The notes: generated by a model from the letters alone, not told the origin. Positions 9,162 through 20,046 are shown, counted from the first letter of the stretch. The stretch is DNA of 59,801 nt from Candidatus Calditenuaceae archaeon (GCA_025058225.1 JANXEE010000014.1:1-59801); one strand, 5' to 3'. Program-made: numbers and translations.

Positions 9162-11690
9162 GTGCTGGTCGTCGCGATCGTCGCAGTTCTGCTGTTTGCA
9201 CCGATGCCGTCCCTCGCTCAGGAGGTGAAGGGCCCGGCTGTCGATAGGGTGATCTTCAGGGGCCTCGGGTCGCAGGACATCGCGGAGCTCGAGATGAGGG
9301 CCGGCAACATCGACCTCTTCTTCTACAACCTCAAGACTGAAGCTGCGAGGGCCCTCAGGGCAAGGGGGGACATCAGGCTGGTGGAGGTCCCCTCGTCGAC
9401 CGTTGCGATCATCCTCAACCCGGCACCCGCGCCATCGGGCGAGCTTAACCCGTTCTCCATCAAGGAGGTGAGGTACGCGATGCAGTTCCTCGTCGACAGG
9501 GAGACGATCGCCTCCAGGTTCTACGGCGGCATGGCGATCCCGATGTACACGCACGTCTCGCCGATGGACCTCGACCAACTGACGGTCGAGGACGTCATAT
9601 CCAGGCGCGGCATAAGGTACGATCCTGAGTACGCGAGGCAGGTCGTTAGTGACGCGATGAGGAGGGCCGGTGCTGAGCTGAGGGGCGGTATCTGGTACTT
9701 CGGCGGAAAGCCCGTCACGGTCAGGGTCATCATCAGGCCCGAGGACGAGAGGAGGGAGATAGGGTTGGCGTTCGTCGCGGAGCTGAAGAGGCTCGGGTTC
9801 AACGTCGAGGAGATCCTGCTCGAGTTCGGGCTGGCGATTCAGAGAGTTTACTCGACTGATCCGAGGACCTTCGCCTGGCACGCCTACACCGAGGGATGGG
9901 GAAGAGGTGCTGTCGAGCGGTACGACTCTACGGGGATCAACCAGTTCTGCGCTCCGTGGCTGGGCAACATGCCTGGATGGAGGGAGGTGGGCTTCTGGCA
10001 GTACGAGAACCCGCGGCTCGACGAGCTCGGCCAGAGGATCTTCAAGGGGGAGTTCAGGGACTTCAACGACCGGAACGAGCTCTACCGGAGCGCGACCGAC
10101 CTCTGCCTCGACGAGTCCATACGGGTCTGGGTCGTCACCGTGATGAACTCCTATCCCGTGGCACCGGCCGTGAGGAACCTCATCACGGACCTCGTGGCGG
10201 GCGTCAGGTCCGTCTTCAGCCTCAGGGAGGCCTCCATCGAGGGAAGGAACGTCATCAGAGTCGGGCACCTCTGGGTCGACACGGAGAGGACCACGTGGAA
10301 TCCTGTGGGTGGGTTCGGGGACGTCTACAGCGTCGACATCTGGAGGTATCTGGTAGATTCGCCGCTGGTCCGTGATCCCGTCTCGGGGAGGACGGTCCCG
10401 TTCAGGTCCGAGTTCAGGGTCGAGACTGCAGGTCCCGCAGGAACGCTCACCGTGCCTCCGGACGCCTTCACCTGGAACGCCGATGCCGGTGCGTGGAGGC
10501 GGGTCGTGCCCGGAACCACAGCGAGGAGCAAGGTCACGTTCGACATGTCCAAGTACATAGGAACCAGGTGGCACCACGGCCAGCCCATCACGTGGGCAGA
10601 TGTCCTCTATTCCATTTACCAAGGCTTTGATATGTCATACAACTCAAACAAGAATAGAATAGAGACAGCGATCGCGGTTACCAGCAGGCCTTTCCTCGAG
10701 ACCGTGAAGGGCATACGGATAGTTGGTGACAGGTACCTGGAGGTATACGTCGATTACTGGAACTTCGAGACCGACAAGATCGCTGAGTATGCGGCGATCG
10801 GGTTTCCGTCGATGCCGTGGGAGTTATACGCTGCGATGGACGAGCTAGTCTTCAACAGGAGGAGGGCTGCCTACAGCGACACGGCAGCCTTCCGCTTCAA
10901 CGTGATCTGGCTCAACCTCGTCAAGGAGGTTCACGGCAGACTGCTGGTGGACGTCCTGAGGTCCTTCACGGAGAGGCGCTTCGTACCGGAGACCGTCTTC
11001 ACGCTCGACGGGCGGAGTCTCGTCTCTCCAGCGGAGGCCCTGAGCAGGTATGAGGCCGCGATCTCGTGGTTCAACTCGAGGAGGCACCTCGTGATCAGCA
11101 ACGGCCCCTTCTACCTCGACAGGTTCGACGGAGCTGCTCAGACAGCCGAGATAGCCGCGTTCAGGGACGCGACCTATCCGTTCTCGAAGGGCAGTCTGAT
11201 GGGGTTCGCGAAGGAGGCCAGGTTACCGACGGCCTCTCCGGAGGGGAGGCTGGAGGTGGTCATCGGCAGCGACTCCACTCTGACCTTCAGGGCCACCGGT
11301 GACCCGGGGACGAAGGCCAGCGTCAGGGTTTACGAGGGTGGTACCGGCAGGGTCGTCTTCAGGTCGGCCGATGTGCCGGTGGAGGGCGGAAGGATAAGGG
11401 TCACGCTGCCGACGGCCATCACGTCACAGCTGAGGAGAGGCCTCTTGGTCGTCGACGTAAGTCTCTACAACCCCGAAAACCTAGGCGTCATCAGGACGTT
11501 CCGGTTCACGACGGAGGCCCTTCCGGCCGGTGCGCCACCGACGCAGGTCACCCAGACTCCGGGAACCGTGACTGCCCCACAGCAGCCCCAGCAGCTTCCG
11601 CTGACCACCGTCGCGATCGGAGTCGTAGCGGCAATCGTTGCGGTAACGGCCGTCCTCTTGGTGATGCTGAGGAGAAGAAAGGGTAGCTGA
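9162..11690 (+). CDS. ABC transporter substrate-binding protein, family 5 (peptide/oligosaccharide), membrane anchored
   Basis: SBP_bac_5-like VRYAMQFLVDRETIASRFYGGMAIPMYTHVSP; signal peptide; C-terminal TM plus RRRK; followed by two permease genes; start codon uncertain. Confidence 0.85.
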   Translation: MLVVAIVAVLLFAPMPSLAQEVKGPAVDRVIFRGLGSQDIAELEMRAGNIDLFFYNLKTEAARALRARGDIRLVEVPSSTVAIILNPAPAPSGELNPFSIKEVRYAMQFLVDRETIASRFYGGMAIPMYTHVSPMDLDQLTVEDVISRRGIRYDPEYARQVVSDAMRRAGAELRGGIWYFGGKPVTVRVIIRPEDERREIGLAFVAELKRLGFNVEEILLEFGLAIQRVYSTDPRTFAWHAYTEGWGRGAVERYDSTGINQFCAPWLGNMPGWREVGFWQYENPRLDELGQRIFKGEFRDFNDRNELYRSATDLCLDESIRVWVVTVMNSYPVAPAVRNLITDLVAGVRSVFSLREASIEGRNVIRVGHLWVDTERTTWNPVGGFGDVYSVDIWRYLVDSPLVRDPVSGRTVPFRSEFRVETAGPAGTLTVPPDAFTWNADAGAWRRVVPGTTARSKVTFDMSKYIGTRWHHGQPITWADVLYSIYQGFDMSYNSNKNRIETAIAVTSRPFLETVKGIRIVGDRYLEVYVDYWNFETDKIAEYAAIGFPSMPWELYAAMDELVFNRRRAAYSDTAAFRFNVIWLNLVKEVHGRLLVDVLRSFTERRFVPETVFTLDGRSLVSPAEALSRYEAAISWFNSRRHLVISNGPFYLDRFDGAAQTAEIAAFRDATYPFSKGSLMGFAKEARLPTASPEGRLEVVIGSDSTLTFRATGDPGTKASVRVYEGGTGRVVFRSADVPVEGGRIRVTLPTAITSQLRRGLLVVDVSLYNPENLGVIRTFRFTTEALPAGAPPTQVTQTPGTVTAPQQPQQLPLTTVAIGVVAAIVAVTAVLLVMLRRRKGS

Positions 11691-12730
11691 TGTTCAGAAG
11701 GCTGCTCTCCCGTGCCCTGACCCTGACGGCTGTCCTCATTACGGTCCTCACGCTCCTCACGGTAGTCCTAGGGGCTACGGGTTACTCCGACAGGATCATC
11801 CAGTCCCTCATCGGCGAGCAGCTCAGGTCGATGCGCGAGAGTCTGGCCCAGAGGATCAGGGACCCTGAGGAGCTGGAGAGGGCCCTCTCCGGTCTCAAGT
11901 CGGAGATGGAAAGGGCCTACGGGCTCGACAGGCCGTGGTACACGAGGATCCCCGAGACGGTCCTCAGGGTTCTGACGCTGGACCTGGGCGACTCCAGGAC
12001 TGCCAGGAGCACCTCCGGCAGCACGAAGGTCATCGACGTCCTCTCCGAGAGGATCCCGAACACCGTTGTCCTCGTAACGACGGCGATGCTGATCTCCTCC
12101 CTGCTGGGCCTCTACATCGGCGCGACGCTCTCAAAGCGCGTCGGGACACGACTCGAGAGGTCCGTCACGTACCTCTCCGCGGTCTCCAACAGCTTACCGA
12201 GCTGGTGGACAGGCATACTGCTGCTGATCGTCTTCGCGTATCAGCTCAGATTGTTCCCGGGCTCGGGCATGTTCAGCAGTCCACCTCCCGAGGGGGCGCT
12301 GGAGAGGGCCGTCGACGTCCTCTGGCACTCGGTGCTACCCGTGACGACGCTCGTCCTGATATCGATAGGGCCTTCGATCTACGCCAGCAGGACCCTCTTG
12401 CTTAACGTCGCACAGGAGGACTTCGTCTCGGTCGCGAGGTCCAAGGGCCTCCCGGAGAGGGTCGTCTCGCTCAGGTACGTCCTCAGGCCCGCCTCACCTC
12501 CGATTGTGACCGGCCTGGCGCTGTCGCTGCCGGCGTCGCTCGGTGGAGCGATACTCACGGAGACCGTCTTCAACTGGCCAGGGATGGGAAGGCTCTACTA
12601 CAACGCGGTCATCATGGGCGACGAGGTGCTGATCGTCGCGCTCACCTACCTCTTCACGCTGATGTACGTCGCCGCGAGGTTCATCCTCGAGGTCCTCTAT
12701 CACCTGCTGGATCCACGGGTGAGGGTCTAG
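11690..12730 (+). CDS. ABC transporter permease, DppB/OppB family
   Basis: Multi-TM protein with typical VARSKGLPERVVSLRYVLRPASPPIVT EAA-like loop and LTETVFNWPGMGRL. Confidence 0.9.
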   Translation: MFRRLLSRALTLTAVLITVLTLLTVVLGATGYSDRIIQSLIGEQLRSMRESLAQRIRDPEELERALSGLKSEMERAYGLDRPWYTRIPETVLRVLTLDLGDSRTARSTSGSTKVIDVLSERIPNTVVLVTTAMLISSLLGLYIGATLSKRVGTRLERSVTYLSAVSNSLPSWWTGILLLIVFAYQLRLFPGSGMFSSPPPEGALERAVDVLWHSVLPVTTLVLISIGPSIYASRTLLLNVAQEDFVSVARSKGLPERVVSLRYVLRPASPPIVTGLALSLPASLGGAILTETVFNWPGMGRLYYNAVIMGDEVLIVALTYLFTLMYVAARFILEVLYHLLDPRVRV

Positions 12731-14119
12731 TTGAGCGCGTCCGGTTCCTGGAAGCTCCTCACCTCCACCTGGTCGGGAAGGGTGGGCGTCTCGCTCCTAG
12801 CGGCGATGGTCGTCGTGTCGGCTCTGGTGTTGATCCTCATGCCCCTCGACTTCGGTACGAGGTACTGGAACGACCCTGCGCACTGGATGGAGCTGCCGAA
12901 GGCCGTGCCGCCTGCGTGGTACGCGTGGTTCACAGGTTCTCCCTACTTCCCCCAGACCAAGTTGACGCTCCTGAGGGTTGGAGATGACGCGGGATTCGTC
13001 ACATACGTCGGCGGTCTCAAGTACGATTACGAAGTCCTACCCTCGCACGTGTTAGTGGTCATTCGGGGAGTGAGGTTCTCCGGTGATCCGCCGACGATCG
13101 CCGTCGACCTGCTCAGGCCGGACGGTCTGCGCCTCCCTCTGGCCAGGGTGCTAGTGCCTCCCCCCTCACCTCAGGAGAGGAGCCCCTACGTCAGGTGGTC
13201 AGATCCGCCTCTGAGGGCCGCGCCGGAGAGTTCACAGGACTTCATCACAGCACTAACAGGCTGGTTCTCAGCCACGTATAGCGCCGAGGTCAGCGGGGTC
13301 ACCTCAAGGATGGCCTTCGCTCTCCCCACGTCGATGGGGCCGGTGCCCCTGAAGGGCGAGTACGTCCTGGTCGCCAGGCTCTTCGGTTCACCCGGTGACG
13401 GCGTAGATTCGGTCTCCGTGGTGCTGGGAGGGTCGCACTACGGTCTGGCAGGCACCGACGTGGTCGGAAGGGACATCTTCCTCGGACTCCTCTACGGCTT
13501 CCCGGTGGCGCTGGGAATCGGCGCGTTCGCTTCGGTTCTGGTCACGGCCATAGGAACGCTCCTGGGCCTCCTCAGCGGCTACTACAGGGGTCTTCTGGAG
13601 GAGGCCATACAGAGGGTCGCGGACGTGGTGGCCAACGTCCCCCTCCTGCCGCTCCTGGTCTTCCTCTCCTTCCTCCTGAGGCCCGGCATCCTAACCATCA
13701 TGTCGATACTCGTGCTCTTCTCTTGGCCTGGACTCACCATAATAGTGAGGTCGATGGTGCTTCAGGTGATAGAGATGCCGTTCGTAGAAGCCGCTAAGGC
13801 CGAAGGCGCGGGTGACATGAGGGTGATCCTGCATCACGTCCTTCCACAGATCGCTCCCTACGTAGCTGCCCAGATGGTCTTCTTCGTGCCTTCGGCGATC
13901 CTCGCAGAGGCGGGGCTGAGCTTCCTCGGGCTAGGAGACCCAACTATTCCAACGTGGGGTCAGATACTGGAGCTCGGGTTCAGGACCGGCGCTGTCTTCA
14001 CCGGCTACTGGTGGTGGGTCATACCGCCCGGACTTCTGCTGGTCCTCACAGGCGTCGCCTTCGCGTCGATCGCGCTGGGGCTCGAACCGCTCGTCAACCC
14101 GAGACTGAGGAAGGCCTGA
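12731..14119 (+). CDS. ABC transporter permease, DppC/OppC family
   Basis: TTG start directly after the preceding stop; GTDVVGRDIFLGLLYGFPVAL, EAAKAEGAGDMRVILHHVLPQI, LAEAGLSFLGLGDPTIPTWGQIL. Confidence 0.9.
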   Translation: MSASGSWKLLTSTWSGRVGVSLLAAMVVVSALVLILMPLDFGTRYWNDPAHWMELPKAVPPAWYAWFTGSPYFPQTKLTLLRVGDDAGFVTYVGGLKYDYEVLPSHVLVVIRGVRFSGDPPTIAVDLLRPDGLRLPLARVLVPPPSPQERSPYVRWSDPPLRAAPESSQDFITALTGWFSATYSAEVSGVTSRMAFALPTSMGPVPLKGEYVLVARLFGSPGDGVDSVSVVLGGSHYGLAGTDVVGRDIFLGLLYGFPVALGIGAFASVLVTAIGTLLGLLSGYYRGLLEEAIQRVADVVANVPLLPLLVFLSFLLRPGILTIMSILVLFSWPGLTIIVRSMVLQVIEMPFVEAAKAEGAGDMRVILHHVLPQIAPYVAAQMVFFVPSAILAEAGLSFLGLGDPTIPTWGQILELGFRTGAVFTGYWWWVIPPGLLLVLTGVAFASIALGLEPLVNPRLRKA

Positions 14120-14148
14120 TCGATAGATGCTTTCAGGTTGCGGACTCC

Positions 14149-16314
14149 TCAGAGCGTCAGCAGGGAGTAGATGAAGAGCGGTATGAAGACCAGAGAGAGC
14201 GTGTTAAGCAGCTTGATCAGTATGTGCAGGCTCGGGGCGTAGGTGTCCTTCATCGGGTCACCGACGGTGTCGCCGACCACCGCTGCCTTGTGTGCGTCCG
14301 AACCCTTCTTCCCCGCGATCTCGAGGTACTTCTTCGCGTTGTCCATCGCGGCCCCTCCGTAGAACCCTACTATCGCGAGCGGTATCGCTGAGATCGTCGC
14401 TCCTATTACCAGCGCGCCGACTGCCTTCCACCCGAGCAGGACGCCGACCAGGATGGGGGCCAGCGTGACCACGAGCGTCGGTGTGACCATGAGCTTGAGC
14501 GCGGTCCTGGTCGAGATGTCGACGCACCTCCCGTACTCGGGCCTCGCAGCCCCGTTCAGGAGTCCCGGAATGGTCCGGAACTGTCTCCTTACCTCCTCGA
14601 CCATCAGGAAGGCCCCGTTGGCGACAGCGTTGACCGCGTAACCCGAGAACAGGAACGGTATCATCGCGCCGATGAAGAGCCCTATGAGGACCGTCGGGGA
14701 GTTGAGCTGGAGCTGGTTCGAGAGCTGCTCGATCTGAAGCAGTAGTCTCTGCGACTGCGCCGGCGTTAGGTGGCTCAGCTCGATGATTCCCGCGAGGTAC
14801 CTGCCGACCTCTAGGAGGAAAGCCTGGAACAACAGCAGGGCCGCGAGCGCCGCGGACCCCATCGCGTAGGACTTCGTAAGGGCCTTGGTCGTGTTGCCCA
14901 GCGCGTCCAACGGTTCCAACCTGTCCCTCGTCTCCTTAGGTGCGTTCGCCATCTCCGCGATGCCTCCTGCGTTGTCGACGATCGGGCCCACTCCGTCCAT
15001 CGTGAGCACGAAACCTGCGGTAGATAGCATGCCCATGGTGGCCATGGTCGTGCCGAAGACTCCTCCGAGGAAGAGGTCCGGAAGTCCAGCCATCTTGGCC
15101 CACTCGATCCCCAGCAGGTACGAGACTACTATCGCGACCACCACGGTTATCACGGGGAGCGCTGTGGAGATCATTCCGACCGCGAGCCCTGAGACCACCG
15201 TCAGAGCGGGTCCGGACTCGCTGTTGCTGGCTATGGATCCCACGTATTTGGACCTTAAGCTGGTGTAGATCTCGCTGTAGAACATGATGAGAATTCCAGC
15301 TACCAGGCCCACCAACATGGAGACGTAGAGGGGGAGGAAGCTCTGCCCGAAGACCGTGGAGGAGATCAGGTACATTAGGACAGCGGCTGTAACCGAGGTG
15401 ACTATAAGCCCGTTCCTCAGCGGCTCTATCGCGTCCTTGAAGCCCCTCTGGTAGACGGCCCACCCGACTCCCGCGAGCGTTGCAACGACGCCTACCGCCC
15501 TGACGAGCAACGGCATCACGACGTAGTCCTCGTTTATCCGCTGGAAGAGGATGATCGAGACCATCAGAGCGATGATCATGCCGCCGAGGTTCTCCGCGGT
15601 CACAGACTCGAAGAGGTCTGCACCCCTTCCGGCCTCATCTCCCACGTTGTCGCCCACCTGGTCCGCTATCACTGCAGGGTTCCTGGGGTCGTCCTCGGGG
15701 ATACCCACCTCGACCTTCCCTACTAGGTCTGCACCGATGTCGGCGCTCTTGGTGTAGATCCCCCCACCCAGCTGAGCGAAGAGGGCCGCGAGGCTCGCAC
15801 CGAACCCGAAGCCCGCCAGTATGCCGGGATCCCTGAAGACCCAGTAGAGTATCGAGAGGCCGAGGAGGCTCATCGCGATCACCGCAAGTCCCAAGGCCGC
15901 TCCGCCCAGCGTCGCAACCCTGAGCGAGGAGACCGAGTCCTTCGACGCAGCGTAGGCGGTCCTTACGTTGGCTCTCGTCGCCGAGTCCATCGCGATGCTC
16001 GCCGCGATCAGAGAGAACGTCACGCCGAGGATGAAGCTGCCACCGATGGAGAGGCCGTAGCTGAAACCTCCCATCGCGGGGAAGGCCCCGAAGCTCACGA
16101 CGATCAGCAAGAATATGAAGGCGGCGATCACGTAGATCGTTTTGTACTGCCTCTTGAGGTATGCAGATGAACCCTCCCTGATGGCCGCCCATACGGAGAC
16201 AAACGCGTCAGGACCCTTCGGATACCTGTTGACCAGAATGACGAACGCCACCGCGGTCAGCGCTCCGAGCGCCCCAAGTGCCGTTGTGAGGATCATCGGG
16301 TCTATCCACATCAC
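14149..16314 (-). CDS. hppA: Membrane-bound H+-translocating pyrophosphatase
   Basis: DIGADLVGKVEVGIPEDDPRNPAVIADQVGDNVGD, GNTTKALTKSYAMGSAAL, HKAAVVGDTVGDPMKDT; ~16 TM. Confidence 0.96.
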   Translation of the reverse strand: MMWIDPMILTTALGALGALTAVAFVILVNRYPKGPDAFVSVWAAIREGSSAYLKRQYKTIYVIAAFIFLLIVVSFGAFPAMGGFSYGLSIGGSFILGVTFSLIAASIAMDSATRANVRTAYAASKDSVSSLRVATLGGAALGLAVIAMSLLGLSILYWVFRDPGILAGFGFGASLAALFAQLGGGIYTKSADIGADLVGKVEVGIPEDDPRNPAVIADQVGDNVGDEAGRGADLFESVTAENLGGMIIALMVSIILFQRINEDYVVMPLLVRAVGVVATLAGVGWAVYQRGFKDAIEPLRNGLIVTSVTAAVLMYLISSTVFGQSFLPLYVSMLVGLVAGILIMFYSEIYTSLRSKYVGSIASNSESGPALTVVSGLAVGMISTALPVITVVVAIVVSYLLGIEWAKMAGLPDLFLGGVFGTTMATMGMLSTAGFVLTMDGVGPIVDNAGGIAEMANAPKETRDRLEPLDALGNTTKALTKSYAMGSAALAALLLFQAFLLEVGRYLAGIIELSHLTPAQSQRLLLQIEQLSNQLQLNSPTVLIGLFIGAMIPFLFSGYAVNAVANGAFLMVEEVRRQFRTIPGLLNGAARPEYGRCVDISTRTALKLMVTPTLVVTLAPILVGVLLGWKAVGALVIGATISAIPLAIVGFYGGAAMDNAKKYLEIAGKKGSDAHKAAVVGDTVGDPMKDTYAPSLHILIKLLNTLSLVFIPLFIYSLLTL

Positions 16315-16445
16315 TTCAGGTTCCTACTTCTCGAAGCATTTAAACTAAATCCATCCTGGGTCGGGCCAGAGTTCGCGGCCGAAAAGAGGTCCCAAATTTG
16401 ATGCGGCGTCCGGACGTTCCGCAGGACAGGCAGACAGACTGTGTC

Positions 16446-16871
16446 TCAGGGCGGGTAGATCTTTATCGCCAGCACCGGGCAAGCCGACTCGCAGGCCATG
16501 CAGAAGATGCAATCGGCCTCCCTGACGGGGTCCGACTTGTCGGTCCTGTACTTCTCCCAGAGCTCCCTGTCGTTGTTGGGGTCTATGACCCTGTCCTTTC
16601 CGGATCCAGACTGTCCGGGGTTGAGGAGCCACTCGAAGACGTTCACGGGGCAGACGTCCATGCAGGCACCGTCAGCGACGCACGAGTCGAAGTCGACCGC
16701 CACCGCCGATCCGTGAATTCCCAGCTTCGTCGGGTAGGGCTTACCCTCCGCGTCGAACCTCTGGATTCCCTCTCCCCAGACTTCGTGAGCGTGGTGGGTA
16801 GAGGTCTTCGTGAGCTTGCTCTTGAAGTCGGGATCGATGGGCGCCGACTTGAAGTCCACCTGCCGAACCAT
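16446..16871 (-). CDS. Zinc-containing dicluster ferredoxin
   Basis: LGIHGSAVAVDFDSCVADGACMDVCPVNVFEW and CIFCMACESACPVLAIKIYPP; upstream HHAH as in Sulfolobus-type Zn ferredoxin; TATA-like element just upstream supports this start. Confidence 0.9.
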   Translation of the reverse strand: MVRQVDFKSAPIDPDFKSKLTKTSTHHAHEVWGEGIQRFDAEGKPYPTKLGIHGSAVAVDFDSCVADGACMDVCPVNVFEWLLNPGQSGSGKDRVIDPNNDRELWEKYRTDKSDPVREADCIFCMACESACPVLAIKIYPP

Positions 16872-16896
16872 TTCACGTCTTGCTCCCCAACGCTCC

Positions 16897-16909
16897 GTGA
16901 TATAGTTTA
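16897..16909 (-). promoter_or_regulatory. TATA/box A-like element for the ferredoxin gene
   Basis: Minus-strand TAAACTATATCAC about 26 nt upstream of the proposed ATG at 16871, as expected for a leaderless archaeal transcript. Confidence 0.45.
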
Positions 16910-17290
16910 CATCGACGAGCAGGGCTGAACCATCAGGTCGTAAGGTCGAAGGGCTGATCTGGTGAGGGTTACTGTCTCCGGGTTCGTCGGAACGATGACC
17001 GTCCTCTGACGTCTCGAGACCCCTCATCTGGTCTGAAGAACGGCGTCCAGTGTTCGTCTCCGCGTCCAAATCGTCGCGCCCTGATGCTGGTCCTCCTTGA
17101 TTTGTTCAGATGCGGTGAGGTCTTTGCGGTTCACGTTACTCAAGAACGACGTGAAGAGCCTGGCCTTCCAGAGACGCTCAGGAGACCTGAGGGCCCCCAA
17201 CGGTCACGGGGGTTAAGCCGTTCGGAAAGGTGAGCTGTCTGGATTAGCTCGCGCCGAAGCGCTAATATCAGGAGAGTCGGTTGACTGGTC

Positions 17291-18991
17291 ATGGAGTCGA
17301 GTCTCAGGCACAGGTCTCTCCCGAGCCAGCAGAGGTATCAGGGGGTCTTCAACGCCAGCCATCGGGCCTTTCTGAGGTCAATAGGGCTGACCGACAGCGA
17401 GCTGGCCAGGCCGCTCGGGTGCATCGTCGTCTCATGGAGCGAGGCTGGCCCCTGCAACTTCCACACGCTCGAGCTGGTCCGACACGTGCGGGGCGGGATG
17501 GAGGCGGCCGGTGTGACGGGCCTCGCGGTGCCGACGATAGTGGTCAACGACAACATCAGCATGGGAACCGAGGGGATGAGGTACAGCCTCGTCAGTAGGG
17601 AGGTAATAGCCGATACAATAGAGGCTCAGGTCTCAGCCCACGCCTTCGATGGGTTCGTGGGGATCGGCGGTTGTGACAAGACCCAGCCAGGCATCATGAT
17701 GGCGATGGTTAGACTTAACATGCCATCGGTCTTCGTTTATGGTGGATCAGCGGAGCCCGGCTACCTCGGCGACAGGAAGCTGACGATCGAGGACATCTAT
17801 GAGGGGATGGGCGCGTACATCAAAGGAAAGATAACAGAAGAGATGCTCTACGAGATCGAGCGGCGGGCTCATCCAACCGTTGGGACGTGTGCCGGCCTCT
17901 TCACCGCCAATACCATGGCCAGCATCAGCGAGGCCCTCGGCTTAGCACTCCTCGGCTCATCAACCCCCGTCGCCACCTCCTCGAGGAGGGCGCAGTACTG
18001 CTACTCCAGCGGAAAGGCCCTAGGTCAGCTGATAGAGAACGGGATAAGGGCTAGGGACATCGTCACCTACGACGCGCTGTACAACGCGACGGTTCTCCTG
18101 ATGGCCACGGCTGGTTCCACGAACGGTATCCTGCACCTGCTGGCGATCGCCCACGAGGCCGGAGTCAACTTCACCCTTCAGGACATCGACGAGCTCTCAA
18201 GGAGGGTGCCGTACATCGTCAGCATGAAGCCAGCGGGTGAATACGTGATGGCTGACCTCGACGCTGTAGGTGGGGTTCCGATGGTGCTGAGGAAGCTGAT
18301 GGAGAGGGGGTACCTTCGTGGAGAGGCCCTCACGGTAACCGGGAAGACGCTCTCGCAGAGCCTCAAGGAGTACAGGCACATCGAGGTACCGCACGAGCAC
18401 ATCGTAAGGGACCCATCAAGGCCCTTCAGGCCCACCGGCGGCATAAGGGTCCTCTGGGGCAACTTAGCACCCGAGGGCGCGGTCCTCAAGGTCGCTGCGA
18501 CTGGTCTCATGAGGTTCGAGGGAAGGGCCAGGGTCTTCAACGACGAGGACTCCGCCTTCGAGGCGGTGAAGAAGAACGAGGTCACCGAGGGTGAAGTGAT
18601 GGTGATAAGGTACGTTGGGCCCAAGGGCGCGCCCGGCATGCCGGAGATGCTGAGGGTGACCTCGGCGATCGTTGGTGCGGGTCTAGGGGACTCGGTGGCT
18701 ATGGTTACCGACGGAAGGTTCAGCGGCGCCACCCGGGGCATGATGGTCGGTCACGTCTCTCCGGAGGCTGCTGTGGGGGGACCCATCGCAGCCCTTCAGG
18801 ACGGTGACCGGGTGCTCATCGATTCAGACGCTGGTAGGCTCGACGTGCTGCTCGATGACTCGGAGCTGCGGAGAAGGCTTGAGGATTGGAAACCGATGCC
18901 TCCGAGGGTGAGGGCGGGCCTGTTGGCGAAGTACGCAGCGCTGGTTCAGTCAGCGAGCAAAGGCGCCGTTACCTCACCCGGGCCTCTGTGA
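17291..18991 (+). CDS. ilvD: Dihydroxy-acid dehydratase
   Basis: [78 protein letters not shown]. Confidence 0.96.
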   Translation: MESSLRHRSLPSQQRYQGVFNASHRAFLRSIGLTDSELARPLGCIVVSWSEAGPCNFHTLELVRHVRGGMEAAGVTGLAVPTIVVNDNISMGTEGMRYSLVSREVIADTIEAQVSAHAFDGFVGIGGCDKTQPGIMMAMVRLNMPSVFVYGGSAEPGYLGDRKLTIEDIYEGMGAYIKGKITEEMLYEIERRAHPTVGTCAGLFTANTMASISEALGLALLGSSTPVATSSRRAQYCYSSGKALGQLIENGIRARDIVTYDALYNATVLLMATAGSTNGILHLLAIAHEAGVNFTLQDIDELSRRVPYIVSMKPAGEYVMADLDAVGGVPMVLRKLMERGYLRGEALTVTGKTLSQSLKEYRHIEVPHEHIVRDPSRPFRPTGGIRVLWGNLAPEGAVLKVAATGLMRFEGRARVFNDEDSAFEAVKKNEVTEGEVMVIRYVGPKGAPGMPEMLRVTSAIVGAGLGDSVAMVTDGRFSGATRGMMVGHVSPEAAVGGPIAALQDGDRVLIDSDAGRLDVLLDDSELRRRLEDWKPMPPRVRAGLLAKYAALVQSASKGAVTSPGPL

Positions 18992-19993
18992 GATCTTACT
19001 TATCACCTCGTCGGTGAACCTGGCAGCGGTGGCGCTCCCTCCCAAGTCTCGCGTTTTGACCCTCCCCTCCTCCAGCGTGCTCTCGAGGGCCCTCTCTACC
19101 TCTCTCCCCGCAGCCAGCGCCTTCCCGTCCGTCCTGCTCTCGCCGAGCCATGTCAGCATCATCCCAGCAGCCAGTATCATCGCCGTGGGGTTCGCGGTCT
19201 CAGGGTCTATGTCTGGAGCTGAGCCGTGGACGGGTTCGAAGAGCCCGTAGCGGTCACCGACGTTCGCGGAGGGCGCAACGCCGAGCGTCCCGCACACGCC
19301 CGCGGCCTCATCGCTGAGTATGTCACCGAACATGTTGGTGGTCAGGATCACGTCAAACCTCTCCGGCCTCACGACGAGCTGATAGGCTGCGTTGTCGACG
19401 TACATGAACTCGTAGGAGATCCCCCGATGGGCCCTCATCACCTCAGCCGCCACTTCCCTGAAGAACCTGTGAGAGAGGAGGACGTTCGCCTTGTCTACGA
19501 CCGTGATCTTCTTGGCCCTTTGTGATGCGTACCTGCACGCGATTCTGGCTATTCGTTCAGTACCCTTCCTTGTGTAGACGGCCACCGAGAACGCGTGATC
19601 GCTCCCGACGTCCTCGATTCCCTTGTAAAGGTCCTCGACGTTCTCTCTCACGATCAGGAGGTCCACGTTCCCGAACCTCGACGGAACGCCCTTCAGAGTC
19701 CTCGCGGGGCGCAGGTTCGCGTAGAGGTCCAGCTCCCTCCTCAGCAGCACGATCACGTCCCTCGCGGTCTCTCCGACAGGTCCCTTCAGGCAGGCGTCGG
19801 AGTCCCTGATCTTGGAGAAGGAGTCCTTCGGCAGCGCAACCCCCCTCTCGCTGAGGACGGCGTCTCCTGCAGGTGCGTCGACGAACTCCAGTGAAAGGGA
19901 CCACGCGTCCGCAACCCTCTCCAGTACCCTCTTCGCCTCCCTCACCACCACCGGCCCTATGCCATCACCCGGAATGACGGCGATCCTGTACAT
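18974..19993 (-). CDS. Isocitrate/isopropylmalate/homoisocitrate dehydrogenase family protein
   Basis: [71 protein letters not shown]. Confidence 0.92.
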   Translation of the reverse strand: MYRIAVIPGDGIGPVVVREAKRVLERVADAWSLSLEFVDAPAGDAVLSERGVALPKDSFSKIRDSDACLKGPVGETARDVIVLLRRELDLYANLRPARTLKGVPSRFGNVDLLIVRENVEDLYKGIEDVGSDHAFSVAVYTRKGTERIARIACRYASQRAKKITVVDKANVLLSHRFFREVAAEVMRAHRGISYEFMYVDNAAYQLVVRPERFDVILTTNMFGDILSDEAAGVCGTLGVAPSANVGDRYGLFEPVHGSAPDIDPETANPTAMILAAGMMLTWLGESRTDGKALAAGREVERALESTLEEGRVKTRDLGGSATAARFTDEVISKISQRPG

Positions 19994-20046
19994 GTGCGGA
20001 TCGGTGCGGGATGGTCTGCACTGCTAAAAGAGTTTGACCGTTCAGG

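Noticed and set aside
8760-10622. 620-aa minus-strand ORF antisense to the Asp-box protein and SBP genes
   Set aside because: Low-complexity Pro/Arg/Asp/Gly-rich translation typical of antisense frames in GC-rich coding DNA; plus strand carries clear protein motifs
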